Notes: generated by a model from the sequence alone, not told the origin. DNA of 64,000 nucleotides from Symsagittifera roscoffensis (GCF_963678635.1 NC_087070.1:4374539-4438538); one strand, 5' to 3'; positions 1 through 11,625 are shown, counted from the stretch's first letter. Numbers and translations are program-made.

Positions 1-2528
1 TAACATGGAGCTGGAATAAGAAAAGGTAGAAGGAGGACAAAATATCGAATATTTTCATAAGTTCATTTAACAAGCAGAATGTCTTCAGATTCCTCATATT
101 TGATATCGTTTCTTGCTTTTTAATTGTTTTTAACGCCCAATAGTTGTTTGCGTGCACCACTGTTAATGTAAGAATCGAACAACCTATTTTTTAAGAAAAC
201 GGGGTGTGATGTAGTGTTGTGAATACTACGCGACTAAAAGGCTATTGTCTATTGTTTGCTTAAATAGGACTCATTTCAAATTACAAAATTAAATTTAAGT
301 TAAAGCCTCTATTCACTATGGAGCAGAGATTCAATCTAACAGCAGATTTCACTAATTCTTCAATGGCACAAAAATGTAGTTTCTTGCCAATTGCATACTT
401 TGGGTATTTCATTCAGACAAAAAAGTTAAGTTAAACGTCAAACTTTAATGGCGCCTAGGAAAAATGTGGAAATTTCAAATGTGGCACGGCGGAGTTCAAT
501 ATTTCTATACTTCGATAGTTTTTCGTAAATTTGTTAATTTGTTGATTAGTTCATGTTTGTCATACGGAGTTCTTTTTCTAAATTAGTTCTATACTTCAAT
601 TTTTTTGGATCACGGCCTACCAATTTTGAGCCTCGACAATTGCGACCGCGGTGGGTTTTTGATTTTGGATCTCAATTTAAGGTGCGTACCTCGGCTTGGA
701 TATAGCCAATAAGCAAACATTTTGATGATTAGTCAGAGGTTAAGAGAGAAAAAAATAACTAACAAAAAAGGCAATTAAATTACCGTTTTCTAGGTTTTTT
801 CTAGTTCATTCAATTTACTATTCTTTCTATCTTCACCTTATGTTACAATTGAATAATTGATATTCTCGTCATCAGTATTTGAGATCTCTTCAACCCGTAT
901 TGATTCTGCCTTCATAGCAGATTAATCTCGCCACATCTACGGGGAGACTATTGTCTCTCCTCTATCTATTTAGCCGAATTTTGTTTTTGCTTCACATCGA
1001 ACTATTGAAAGCTCTGTTGCTAGCTTGTACTTGTGACTTTAAAGCCAAGTTACTCACAATTAGTTTGGACAAATTTGCTAGTTTGTCCACTTGGAGAGGC
1101 TTTGCTATTGTAAAGAAATACCTATCTTGGATTCCATTTTTTCATTTTTTTTTTCGTATCAGCTTAACACTGCTGAGCATGTTTTTAAATTTCGACTCAG
1201 TTGGTTTTTCTCTCATGGCATGTATCGACAGTTCCGCAAATGATGCCTGATAAAGTTTCTCACAAAAAAAATTGACTCTAAGTATCGGTTTGTAATTGAG
1301 ATTTTTCAATCAACTTGTAAGTGAAATAGAAAAATAATTCAAAGTTAATTTTGCTAAAAAAAATAAGTTTTCCGCATAAGGCATATGTCGGTTTCAACAT
1401 GAATTTTTTCTACAAGAATAGTTTATGAGGTGCTAGGCAAATGAAGCGACAGGTCATTAAGAGTTCAAGTCATTAAGACGACAAACAAGCGCTATAACAT
1501 AGAATATTGTTTGCTTTTAATTGGTTTATGTTTCTCGGAAATACAATTAGACAATTGTTTGTAGCGTTGTCTTAGTGTTCTATCGAAAAAAGATGTCATC
1601 ATAACCGCTGTCGTCTTTTTTGCCGGACAATAGTTTTAAAAAACGTAAGCTCTGTTTATTTGCTTTCTTCTCTTTCTCAGAATTGAGTAGTTAAAAGTAT
1701 ATACGAAAATTTTCAGGTATACCATTGCTCTATATACGTGATATAAGTGCTAAAATTGTTTTCTGTCCCTGCTTAATTTTTTAAGCTGTTTTACAAAAAA
1801 AAATTTTCATTTTACCTATTTTTTTGCGGATCTGATTTTTTTAAGCAGCGGTGAGAAAATTGTATGCTTAGCAGTTTTTCCTTTTACCAAAATCAAGTAT
1901 GCATGCTTTTTATGTTTCGGTCCAAAAAGTTTAGCGGTCCAAAATTGTGGCCTGCGTTGTTTTGCGAGATGAGCGTTTATCTCAATATTTAAAAATTAAA
2001 AAATTTGGGTCACAAAAAACAATTTGAGTTAACACAATCTGAATTCAGAAAAGCTAGTCTTTTTAATTGATTTATATAAGCTTCTCAGTCTGATTACGGT
2101 ATAGAAATATTTGGCCAATTTTTTGATGCAAAATTTTTTCCAGATAATGTTTGCATTAGCATAGAAAAAAACTTCTTGGGGTTTTTGTATGTTAAAACGC
2201 TTGTTCAACAGCTTTTGCATACCGAAATTGTATGATAAGCAATCACCCATAACTTACAAATTTCAAACGCAGTTTTCTAGTTAGTTTTCTTAGGATAAAA
2301 GGGGGAGCCGTCCGCTTATCCTTATTCCTCCTTTATCAATGAGGTTGCTTGATATCTACAGATGTTGAGTGTGAACTAAGTTTTACTTATGTCATCTAAA
2401 GTAAGATCAAATGAATGAATGAATTTCAAAGATGTTATTGAATCAATTCTGCGTTCAAAAAACCTATTTTTGCACAAAGTATTTTGTTACCATTTTTAAA
2501 AATCATTTGTCATTAGAAAAGGATAAAA
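1..2528. other. AT-rich upstream region, no gene recognised
   Basis: The sequence is AT-rich with many A and T runs and only short open frames that resemble no protein I know. The last part must contain the promoter and 5'UTR of the lectin gene starting at 2529, but I see no convincing TATA or initiator element. Nothing else is supported here. Confidence 0.5.
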
Positions 2529-2686
2529 ATGATCCATAGTTTGCTTCCCATTATTATTTTGTTATTACCCACTGTCTGGAATATATCATGTCCAAAAAAC
2601 TTCAAGAAAATTCGCGAAAATTGTTTCGCTGTATCTGATACGAAGTTCAAAAATTTTAACGACGCGCTTGTATATTGCTCAGACAT
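2529..2686 (+). CDS. C-type lectin-like secreted protein, exon 1
   Basis: This is the first coding exon of a small secreted protein with one C-type lectin-like domain (CTLD). The ATG at 2529 opens a typical signal peptide (MIHSLLPIIILLLPTVW, cleavage expected near residues 17-20). The start of a long-form CTLD follows: Cys21 and Cys32 make the N-terminal hairpin pair, and Cys50 in the first helix (LVYCSD) is the canonical partner of the last cysteine. The exon has 52 codons plus two bases and ends at 2686 just before a strong donor (GTGAGT), so the intron is phase 2. Joined to 16102-16453 it gives 169 residues, normal for signal peptide plus CTLD. The pairing with exon 2 rests on matching phase, domain continuity and cysteine spacing. 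No cDNA is available to prove it. Confidence 0.8.
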
Positions 2687-3949
2687 GTGAGTTGACCTAT
2701 TTCAAAGTTTCCTTAAGTTGTTATTGATTATAAATTAGGTAAATTAGATTTTTACTCAATTTTTTTTTCGAAACAGTTTTGTTAAAATTAACTTTTCCAA
2801 AAAAGAGGTTTTGACGATTGATAGAAAAATAACAATAAAAAATTCGCTGTAAAGTTTTCAACTTAGCAATCTAGAGATAATTCTAAAAAAAATTTGGAGG
2901 GAGGAGGCAGGGGTTTCAAAAAATGTCGATATTTTTTTCTTTTTTTTTTCAAACTTAAAATACTTAAATTATTTTTCTTGATATTTTTCAAGCAGTCAAA
3001 ATAATTCTCAATCAAAACTATATGCAGTCTTAGAAGCTTAGAGAGCAAATTTTCCCCAAAAAATTGCAAAGCTTGTTTAATACGGTCTTGATTTTGTTTC
3101 AGGTGGAAAAAAATGTTTTTTTTTTGCCTCTAACTAAAGTTTTGACAATGAAAAAGTTTCATGAGTTTATCAAGAGTTGAAAAAATGTCTATATCAGTTT
3201 TTAAAATTCATAACAGAAACTCTAGCTTCTTTCCTCAACTGAAAAAATGGAATTTAAGAGTGAAGTGGTGCGCAAATTGGTAGTACCCTGATACTTTTTA
3301 CTTGAGAATAAATCTAACTGTTATTACGATTTTAGTTCTGCCATTTGGCTTGCCAAACTAATTTCTTCTCAATGAAACTGTTGTTAGCTTGCACTTATTT
3401 TTTATTTCCAAGTGAGACTTGAATTTGAATTTTTTGATGTTAGTTACTTGAAAAATGCAGGTTTACTAAAAACAAACTTCCATATTTATACTAAAACCCT
3501 TCTACGAAATAATAGTTCCTCTTTTTCGACAAATTTTACGAGAGGTTAGCGAAAATTTTCAGTTGCAATAAATACTCGGGAAGTGATTGATTTTACGACT
3601 AGTTCAAAATTTGAACAAAAATTTAGCCGTTTAGCAGGAAGAGACTGAAAATATCTTTTGCATTCAAGTCCCATGCAATTGTTTAAAGTTAAAAAAAATT
3701 TTAAGTACCATAGATGCCAGTAGCTTACACAATGGATCTATCAAAAAATCCAAAGCGGTTTTCATCAAATTTTAGGTTTCATAAGAGGAACGCTTCTTTC
3801 CTTGACCTCATCTGAAAAAGTAGCAACTGAAACCTGATAAGTGTAAACTTTATTCCCGTAAACTAGCGACATTCTGGCACTTTCGCTTGCAATATCAATT
3901 AACTACCTCATTTAAATTAAAATGGTTGGTCATTCAGACACAAAATAAC

Positions 3950-5420
3950 AACAAGACTGCTCGTATCAGCGCGAAGCCCTGAATGTTCCGACTGCCTTTT
4001 AAGGTTTATGGAGCAACATTAACATTGAAAAATTAAAAGTAATAAAACAAAATTAATTTTTTTTTCTAAAATTTGAAATTTTTTATGAAAATCATACCCC
4101 ACACGCCATGTAAATTACAAAAAGATAAATTTCACTACTTTTAACAAATCAATTTGGAACGATTTCTAAGATGGATTAACTCTCCGCTTACGCGTTAATA
4201 ACGCGAAATATATCGCGCGTTAATTGTCCCAAATTGGCCAAAATGGTAATCTGTAAACCCCCATAATTTTACGAAAAATGATCACAGGTGAAATATCTTT
4301 TCATATTTCAGCTTAGGACAACAATAGCTTTCGAATGATGTAAAAAAAAATCCGTCAAAAATGGTTAGTTAAAAAGTCGAAATTTGTCTGAAGAAAAAAA
4401 TCCCACCCGAGCACAATAATTCCGTTACTTTCGTTACGAAAAGCGAAACAACAAAGTTTTTAGAGTCAGGATGTTTGTTGTTTCATGCACATCGATAAAA
4501 AGCGACAATGAACCTCAAAATTGTTTTTTTTTGCGCGAATTTATGTACTCCAAAATTTATGTACGCCAACATTAAATATATTGACATAAGTTGCGTGAAA
4601 AACCGTTGAAATTCACAAATTTTCTATATCCGATTTGCGCACCATAAAAGTAAATGCGCCATATACATGCATCTAAGATTTCTATCAAAAATCACTAATC
4701 ATGTCTGTCCAAAAAAATGCAGAATTAATAAAAATTGCTTTTCAACCAAATTATTATTTTTTGAAAATATTCACTATTTTCTACTTATTCTGATTAAATT
4801 ATTCGCGCTCAAATTTGGTGTTCGTGGTCTGAGTTTGTTATCAAATTTAATTCAATTTCATACGCTAAAAAGAAAGGCAAAATCAAGCTCCCACGTGGGC
4901 TTTGAACTGAATGCACACTGTTTTGTTATTGCTTTTCGTTTTTGTTCCGACTTTCGTAACGAAAGTAACGGAATATTTGTGCTCGGGGTGGGTTTTTTTT
5001 CTTCAGACAAATTTCGACTTTTTAACTAACCATTTTTGACGTTGACCTGAGCTTAAATTCGAAAAAATAATTTACCTGTGATCTTTTTTCGTAAAGTTAT
5101 GGGGTTTTAAAGATTGCCATTTTGGCCAATTTGGGGCAATTAACGGGCGATATATTTCCCGCTATTAACGCGTAAGCGGAGATTTAATCCGGATTTGAAA
5201 TCATTCCAAATTAGTTGAAAGAAGCTTATTTGCCAGAAATGGTTTGTACTTTATATGGCGTGTGGGGGATGGATGATTTTTATTAAGAAAATTTTAAATT
5301 TTAGAAAAATTTTGTGTTTTATTTTATTACAATTAATTTTTTAAATGTTTTGACTGCTCCATAAACCTTAAAAAGCAGTCGGAACATTCGCGGCTTCCTT
5401 CTGATACGAGCAGTCTTGTT
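3950..5420. mobile_element. Fold-back (long inverted repeat) DNA element, complete copy
   Basis: The ends are a perfect 20-bp inverted repeat beginning AACAAGACTGCTCG at 3950 and its complement ending at 5420. Inverted similarity continues inward for about 450-500 bp on both sides. The arm at 3950-4450 carries GGTTTATGGAGC, GCGCGTTAATTGTCCC and CCACCCGAGCACAA, and the arm at about 4940-5420 carries their complements. Roughly 500 bp in the middle is unique and non-coding. There is no transposase, so it would be mobilised in trans. I could not define a convincing target-site duplication, so the superfamily is unknown. Related sequence recurs at about 6190-8152 with 15314-15371, and at 15848-15908. 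Confidence 0.75.
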
Positions 5421-6622
5421 TTAGTTAAGTAGCAGCTTTATAATAACTTTTTTGAGAAAAGTTCAAAAGTTTTAGATGCAATAAGTACTCGAAATAAAAG
5501 TGATTTCGTGATCAGCTCAGATTTCGAACCGTATTTCCCAAAAAAGAGACTAAGAGGTAACCATAATCAGATTGATCTCAAAGCTTATTGTGAAAAGCTA
5601 AAATTAATTTGTAAATGCTTGTATCATGCAACGCTTGTCTCGACAATGCACTTTTTAAATTCTATTTGAAACCAAGACATAAAATCTTTTGTTTATTACA
5701 AACATTTTTACATAAAAACAAGATAATTTTTTTAAAAAATAACTGAAAAAAAATATAAAATAAAAATTGGTCGGAAAAATGATTATCATTATAATATGAA
5801 AATATCAAACGAAAAACGTCCTATTTTTTCTTCTTCAGCAGTATTTAAAAAGTTAGAAACTTTATAACTGTGAAATTCAAAGACAAGCTTAACCGTACCA
5901 TCTACTATTTTTTACCATCTACTAACCTTTACCATCTACTATCAGCAGAAACTCCCGATGCAGCATTTATTCTTCGTCGATGAAGTAATTTTTCCAAAAA
6001 AAAAAGATGAAACAATTTCAGAAGAAAACTCTGATTTTAATTTATTCTCCTTCTTTCATCGTGTTATCCCAGCCCCGATAAGAAGTTACAAACTTACATA
6101 TTTTGCATCTTGTGACGTTTTAAAAAGACGCAAATGCTTGCTTCAGTTCCTTAACGACAGACGTGATTTGCCTTCTACTCTATAAAAGCACGAAATACAT
6201 TGCGCGTGATTATCCCAAATTGGTCATATTGGCGATGTTCAAGCCCCAATAAATTGCAAAATCATTAAGAGCGTTCAGATGATAATTAGAGCATTATCAA
6301 AAATATTTACTTAGAAAGGTAAAGTTCGTCCGGAGAAAAATAATATACCGAGCACAAATATGCCGTGCTCGGAATATACCGAGCACAAATATGCCGAGCA
6401 CAAAAAGTCGGAACCAAAAAATAACTCATCTCTGATTGTTCGTCGCAAAGATACGCGGTTTAGTTTTGATGATAATTTGAACAATGCTAATTAAATCGGG
6501 ATATTTTATGGGCAGAACAATTTCATCCCATTAAGTGTAAGCGGAAAAATAGACCATTGAATTGAGGCAAGTAATTTGCCCTTTTTGTTCCGAAGTTCAA
6601 AGAAAGTAACGAAATATATATG

Positions 6623-6630
6623 CTTGGGGT
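6623..6630. repeat. 8-bp target-site duplication of hAT-type element
   Basis: CTTGGGGT lies immediately left of the element at 6631 and is repeated exactly at 6995-7002. An 8-bp duplication is the hAT superfamily signature. Confidence 0.85.
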
Positions 6631-6994
6631 CAGGGGCGGATTTAGGGGGGGCGGGGGGTTTGAACGCCTCCCCCCCTCAGGGATTCGACCCCCTGCCGAC
6701 CCAAAGGGTCCCCCTTTGGTACTTTTTAAGAAATCCATTTTCGGCCGACCGACCCTAAAATTTTTCTAAAGGCGCCTTTGGCGCCAATATACGCTATTTT
6801 TGAGGGGGAGCCCAAAATCAAAAGTGCGCAAAAACGGCTTTTTTGACTATTTTTTCAAAAAATTTAGCTTTGGGAGAGCGCGAAAAATAAAAAAAAATCA
6901 ATTTGGTCGACCTAAAAAAAAAAAAGGTCGTCAAAATTTTGGAAAATTTTTTGAAAATCCCCCCCCCCTCGAGAAAATCCTAGATCCGCCCCTG
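6631..6994. mobile_element. hAT-type miniature inverted-repeat element (364 bp)
   Basis: The element starts CAGGGGCGGATTTAGG at 6631 and ends CCTAGATCCGCCCCTG at 6994, so the termini are a 16-bp inverted repeat with one mismatch. It is flanked by the 8-bp duplication CTTGGGGT. CAGGGGCGGAT-type termini plus an 8-bp duplication place it in the hAT superfamily. At 364 bp it cannot encode a transposase and is non-autonomous. It contains G/C homopolymer tracts near the ends and A-rich sequence inside. It sits within a decayed fold-back copy, so it inserted after that copy. Confidence 0.88.
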
Positions 6995-7002
6995 CTTGGG
7001 GT
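6995..7002. repeat. 8-bp target-site duplication of hAT-type element (right copy)
   Basis: Exact repeat of CTTGGGGT from 6623-6630, directly after the right terminus of the miniature element. Confidence 0.85.
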
Positions 7003-8152
7003 CAATTTATCTGTCCAGAATAAATTCGCGATCTAAATAGTAGTTTTAAATCAAATATTTTAAGCAGAGATAAAAAGATAAAAATATCGACGCACTGATT
7101 TCAAGTCTAAAAAAATATAGCTTACGTGCAACCATTTTTGGTTAGTTTCTGGGAGTTTCAATCTGGCCATTTTTGCCCTATTCCAGAGCAGTATATGTAC
7201 GTTTTGAAGGTGACATCTACTATGTTGAACAGGAACGCAAATGCAACTCCTCAAGTTTGTTCCAAATTGAGTTGAGGCAAGCTATTTGGTCAGCTCATTG
7301 TTCCATCGTTTGAAAAAAGTGAGGAATATAGATGTTTCTTTTGGTTTTCATTCAGAACAATATCCTAGGGTAATTGATCCCTGAATCTTCGTGAGCCCAG
7401 TCATCTGCTCTGCGCATACCACTATATTAACTTGAAACTTAAACTGCTTTTACTTAAAAACTTAAAAACGCGAAGTATTTACGCGCGGCGATTTATTTTT
7501 AGAATCGATCTAAATTGAATTGAGGCAAACTAATTGGTCTTATTAATTCCATACACGAGTCGATTTTACTTCTAATTAATAAATTACTGTATGGTAAATA
7601 CATCACTCTCTCTGCTTTCAAAAAATATCAAAATTTTGTTCCGACCATTGAAAGTGTACATGTGTCTTATTGTTCCGACTTTCGATACGAAAGTAACGGA
7701 ATATTTGTGCTCGGGGTGGGTTTTTTTTCTTCAGACAAATTTCACCTTTTTAACTAGCCATTTTTTACGGAATTTTTTTTATATCATTCAAAAGGTATTG
7801 TTGTCCTGAGCTTAAATTTGAAAAGATATTTCATCTGTGATCTTTTTTTGTAAAGTTATGAGGGTTTAAAGATTGCCATTTTGACCAATTTGGGACAATT
7901 AACGCGTAATATAATTCGCGCTATTAACGCGTAAGCGGAGAGTTAATCCGTCTTAGAAATCGTTTCAAATTCGTTGAACGAAGCTTATTTGCCATAATTG
8001 ATTTGTTACAAGGAACGAAATCTATCTTTTTGTACTTTATATGGCGTGTGGGGGGATGATTTTCATTAAAAAAGTTCAAATTTTAGAAAAAAAAACTCAT
8101 TTTATTTTATTTCATTTAATTTTTTTTATGTATTACTGCTGCTCAATAAACC

Positions 8153-8501
8153 TGTTATACCCTCAGCCGTTAGGTGAGGTATAAGATAGTTGTTCAAAGT
8201 CTATGCTGAGCGCTAACTGAGAAATAAGAAATAGAACGATTAAGATCACAACTTAAATTCATCGGTCTATGTTTAAGTCTGGATGACGCTGACCTCGAAG
8301 CATTTGAGATACAGCGTTTCATAATAACTAATACATATGTTGTTAGGTATAGATAGATACTTATTTAATCCTCAGACTTCTATATGTATTATGTAATCAG
8401 TTAGGTCTATAATATGTAAACATTACCAACTGGTAGTTTTAGCACCTAATTGTACATTGCTTATAAAGGGATGTTTTACTACGATATCCGTATGGATAAC
8501 A
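8153..8501 (-). repeat. 3' LTR of the gypsy element
   Basis: 349 bp, reading TGTTATACCC at 8153 and ending GGATAACA at 8501 on the plus strand. It is identical to the LTR at 14965-15313 except for one base that I can see near the right end (ATTGCTTATAAAGG here, ATTGTTTATAAAGG there). It is the 3' LTR because the element is transcribed on the minus strand and the polypurine tract adjoins it at 8502. Confidence 0.95.
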
Positions 8502-8512
8502 TTTCCCTCCTT
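8502..8512 (-). promoter_or_regulatory. Polypurine tract of the gypsy element
   Basis: On the minus strand the bases directly before the 3' LTR read AAGGAGGGAAA, a textbook primer for plus-strand DNA synthesis. It lies 20 bp after the stop of the last ORF. Confidence 0.88.
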
Positions 8513-8532
8513 GTGAGAAATTGAGTTTCAAT

Positions 8533-10656
8533 TTAAAGTTTTTCTAGATCCTCCGCCTGTTTTGTGGACTTCTGTGTTTTTCCTTCTTTCTCTCTCTGAA
8601 AGGTCATTGAATTTCCTCTAATTGGACTGATCGATTGCAGGAAATTCATAGCGTCCTCAAAGTCTTTACTGAAGGAGTCCTCTGTGATCTTCGGCTTGTC
8701 TAGGATGTAACGCGAGCTTGTGGTTCTTGGTGGTGTAATGGTTGTGGTTGTTTCTCGGGCGTTTTCAGGCGTATCGCTACTCATGTGGACTTCTGTACAT
8801 ACTATTTCTTCTGATGTTGCCAATGATGGTGATAGGTATGCCGTGACCTCTTCGTTTATCGTGGTTTGTTTTTCGCATTTGTCAATCAGATTGGAGGTGT
8901 TAGATTCCTTTGGTGTAATTTCCTCCGTATTTGTGTACTCGATGGTTGCTACCGTGCCTGATGTTTCCGTGTTGGTAGAGATGTGTCCAATTGGTATGGC
9001 GTTCCCGAATTTTCCGGCTAGAGTGCTTGTCCTTGATCTTGTTGATCGCCGAATTTCCGGCGAGTTTGCTTCCGGTGTGGCCTTTAGATCAATTCTTTTG
9101 GCTGCGGGTTGTTTACTTGGAAATGGGGTTTTATGGTCGAGCTCGGTATCCGACGAGAGTGAAATCGATGTGTCACAGTCGAATTTGATCGTTGCGGGGT
9201 CGGCTTTGGCTTTTTTCTTGGGGCTGATTGTTCTCTGTGGTACTGATTTTACCGGGAGGCGTTGCGTGTTTGGTTTGCTCCTGTCCCGGGCATTCTTCTG
9301 GTTTTTTGATGTAAATGTTGATAACAGTTTTTGTGGGCCTAGAGCTCGTCGATTCAGCATTTGTTGTAGTAATTCTTGAGTGGATTTTGGTGGTGGCTTT
9401 CTCGGACTTAATGTCGATTTTTGTTCTGTTCTTCCTTGCGCCCCAATGCTAGGTGTCTTTTCCCCTAAAATACGCGGTTTAGCTCTTGGTAGGTAATTAT
9501 AAGCGAAAAAGTCCTTTAGTGCCGCTGGTCTACATTTTCCATAGACCCTTGGATCTGGTATGAATGCAAGACCGTCGTGCCTAATTAACCTAGGTTGCTT
9601 CCCGTCTTCCCTTATCCACGCAGTATGTGGGGAGTAATTCATTATTGAGCCATTTTCAATTATTTTGAATTGTGCCCCAAATGTTCCCGGATTTTTAGTT
9701 TTCCTGGCAATTGTTCCCGTTTTCCTAGCGACTTGTTCAAGACGTAGTCCTGTTTTAGGATTTATTGTATGTGCTGGACCTTTAAAACGATCCTTCAGGA
9801 ATATTAACGGGGCTCTTCGTAAATTTTCTTTTTCTTGTCTTGTTAAGAGTCTTATGGGGTTACGTGTCCTTAAATTTTCAAAATCGTTAGATTTTTCTTT
9901 TAGAAAAGATTCCTGGAGTGATCTGGCTTCATAAGGTTTGTTTGATAAAGGTAGATGCGCACCTATTGGGAATTTTTGGAGTAGTCTCCTGTCGAACTCC
10001 TCATTGCTACTGTCTAGTGTTTCTGCATCCGTGTGTGTGATTACATCCGGTTGGTGGTGTGCTCGTCGTTTTCCTGAGGTTGTGTTCGTGCTTTGATTAG
10101 CCTCGGTCGCGTTTCGTTCCGCGTTGATTTGTTCTGGTGGAGCCGGGTTGAAAGTCGGTTCGGGCACGTATTGATGATCTGGTGTGGGCTTCGGCTTGTA
10201 TTTGAGGTCCAATTCGTCTTCACTGTTTACCTCTCTGTTCCACATTGTTTCCGCCGACAGCGCTGGTTTTGATAGTACTTTTTCGTCTAAACATGACAGT
10301 TTCGTATTTTCCCACGAAAGATTTGACAATTTAGGCGACGTGCTGAGATTACTTAGGGGTGTATTAGCTTTTCTACCATAGTGAGATTCAAACGGTGTAA
10401 CTTTTGTAGAAGTGTTAGGTGTAATACGGAGTGTTTTTATTAATTCAGCCACGTCTGATGCCAATTTATACGGACGATTTGATTTATCAATTTTCATAAT
10501 TGCTAATCGCGATTTTAATGTTCGTATGAGCCTTTCGACCATACCTATAACTCTATGGTCGTCCACCGGTGCGAAAATCAGTTTTATATTATGAGTTTTA
10601 CAATATATGAGGAAATTTGGCTCTGAAACCTTGTGCTTGGTCACATCTGATTTCAC
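8533..10656 (-). CDS. Gypsy pol: integrase C-terminal half with long extension
   Basis: 707 codons in one frame. The first 35 or so residues still belong to the frame upstream of a break. The end of the integrase catalytic core follows, with the last acidic residue in VDDHRVIGMVERLIRTLK, then a C-terminal integrase region containing NGSIMNYSPHTAWIRED and the YLPRAK block. After this come about 300 residues that are Ser/Thr/Pro-rich and basic, with no recognised domain. Gypsy integrases usually end soon after the chromatin- or DNA-binding tail, so the extension is long. The upstream frame (10598-10858) ends at a frame break near 10610-10640. Its function is joining of the cDNA to the host genome. 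The role of the tail is unknown. Confidence 0.8.
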   Translation of the reverse strand: MKSDVTKHKVSEPNFLIYCKTHNIKLIFAPVDDHRVIGMVERLIRTLKSRLAIMKIDKSNRPYKLASDVAELIKTLRITPNTSTKVTPFESHYGRKANTPLSNLSTSPKLSNLSWENTKLSCLDEKVLSKPALSAETMWNREVNSEDELDLKYKPKPTPDHQYVPEPTFNPAPPEQINAERNATEANQSTNTTSGKRRAHHQPDVITHTDAETLDSSNEEFDRRLLQKFPIGAHLPLSNKPYEARSLQESFLKEKSNDFENLRTRNPIRLLTRQEKENLRRAPLIFLKDRFKGPAHTINPKTGLRLEQVARKTGTIARKTKNPGTFGAQFKIIENGSIMNYSPHTAWIREDGKQPRLIRHDGLAFIPDPRVYGKCRPAALKDFFAYNYLPRAKPRILGEKTPSIGAQGRTEQKSTLSPRKPPPKSTQELLQQMLNRRALGPQKLLSTFTSKNQKNARDRSKPNTQRLPVKSVPQRTISPKKKAKADPATIKFDCDTSISLSSDTELDHKTPFPSKQPAAKRIDLKATPEANSPEIRRSTRSRTSTLAGKFGNAIPIGHISTNTETSGTVATIEYTNTEEITPKESNTSNLIDKCEKQTTINEEVTAYLSPSLATSEEIVCTEVHMSSDTPENARETTTTITPPRTTSSRYILDKPKITEDSFSKDFEDAMNFLQSISPIRGNSMTFQREKEGKTQKSTKQAEDLEKL

Positions 10657-10858
10657 GGGGTACGCCTTGGTTGACTATGTGGTTTTGCATAAAACGGATG
10701 ATTGTATCTGCTTTGTTATTGGTAACAACTTTTGCGTACGGGAAACGTGAGAAACGGTCGACACCCACCAATATGTAAACTTCCTTATCGTTTTCAACCG
10801 GTAAGGGTCCTGCAAAATCCAATTGGATTTCTTCATTCGGTTCTACCACCGCGTCCAA
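10598..10858 (-). CDS. Gypsy pol fragment: integrase catalytic core, first part
   Basis: This frame carries the first catalytic aspartate region (EEIQLDFAGPLPVENDKEVY, then ILVGVDRFSRFPYAKVV) and the second (REIRCDQAQGF). The usual second motif has an aspartate in this position and D is present. The frame runs out at a stop just after this motif, and the third acidic residue is in the frame at 8533-10656. The break lies in a short A/T homopolymer region. Confidence 0.8.
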   Translation of the reverse strand: MDAVVEPNEEIQLDFAGPLPVENDKEVYILVGVDRFSRFPYAKVVTNNKADTIIRFMQNHIVNQGVPREIRCDQAQGFRAKFPHIL

Positions 10859-11625
10859 TGTTGTGTAGTGTTGTTTACCCGAGATAACTTTAAAGTTCTT
10901 ACCCTTTTCCCGGCAGTTTTGCAGTTCTGGGCAGTTGCCACAATGTCTCTATGTAGGTACGGGTACCACACATGTTTTGCCGCTTCTAGCATTCCTCCTT
11001 GTCCTGGATGTGTGAGGTGTAATGCATCCATCAGTGTGGGTCTTAGCTGTTTTGGTATGACGACGCGGTCGTCGTAGAGCAGAATATTTTCCCTGACTGA
11101 TAGGCGATGTCTTACATTATAGAAGTAAGGGCCGTAGCAGCTCTTGATCGAGTCCCATTTCTGCTGTTTAACCATAGTTAAGAGCGGTGATAGATTTCTA
11201 TCTCGTTTGGTAGCGGCTGCTAGGAAGTTGATGTCCATTACTTTCCGTAAGTTTTTCCGGAACATTGATGTGTCTTCTTCTTCTATGGTGGCAATTGTTT
11301 GGCATTCCGTTTCCTGTTGTGTTGATTGGGTGTTTCCGGTTTGGCATTCTGTGTCCTGCGATTGTTTTAATTCCAGCGTCTGGCAAATTGCATCGGTTTT
11401 TTCATTTTCAATTCTGTTGAAGGTAAAGCTTTCTTTCGAGGGTATGACCTGGTGTGATACGTCACTGAATGTTAGTTCTGGCGGTGGTGGTTTCGATAGA
11501 AGGGCATTAAAAGATGCGTAATTGATGGGAGAAAAAGTGAGTTGAGTTTGAGCTGAATTGTGGGACTTTCTTGTTATACGACGAAAACGAGGTAATGACA
11601 TGCCTTGTTGCAGTTGTCTATTCAT
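10843..11625 (-). CDS. Gypsy pol fragment: RNase H-integrase linker and integrase zinc-binding domain
   Basis: 260 codons. The second half has the integrase N-terminal zinc-binding region (LHLTHPGQGGMLEAAKHVWY, histidines present). The cysteine pair falls at a frame break near 10930-10945, after which the reading continues in the 10598-10858 frame. The first half is a polar linker with no recognised domain. Confidence 0.75.
   Translation of the reverse strand: MNRQLQQGMSLPRFRRITRKSHNSAQTQLTFSPINYASFNALLSKPPPPELTFSDVSHQVIPSKESFTFNRIENEKTDAICQTLELKQSQDTECQTGNTQSTQQETECQTIATIEEEDTSMFRKNLRKVMDINFLAAATKRDRNLSPLLTMVKQQKWDSIKSCYGPYFYNVRHRLSVRENILLYDDRVVIPKQLRPTLMDALHLTHPGQGGMLEAAKHVWYPYLHRDIVATAQNCKTAGKRVRTLKLSRVNNTTQHWTRW

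Larger units (their letters stand above)
6190..8152. mobile_element. Fold-back element, second copy, part left of the gypsy insertion
   Basis: About 6190-6410 is a degraded version of the left arm of the 3950-5420 element (GCGCGTGATTATCCCAAATTGG, the CCGAGCACAAATATGCCG region). About 7670-8152 is a good match to its right arm (TTTCGATACGAAAGTAACGG, GTGCTCGGGGTGGG, TATGGCGTGTGGGG). The right arm is cut at 8152 by the gypsy LTR and resumes at 15314. The middle, which also holds the hAT-type insertion at 6631-6994, shows scattered weaker similarity. The exact left boundary is uncertain because the arm is decayed. Confidence 0.6.

Noticed and set aside
951..1250. 99-codon plus-strand ORF as a small membrane protein gene.
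   Set aside because: It arises from T-rich sequence with no ATG-context, splice or homology support.
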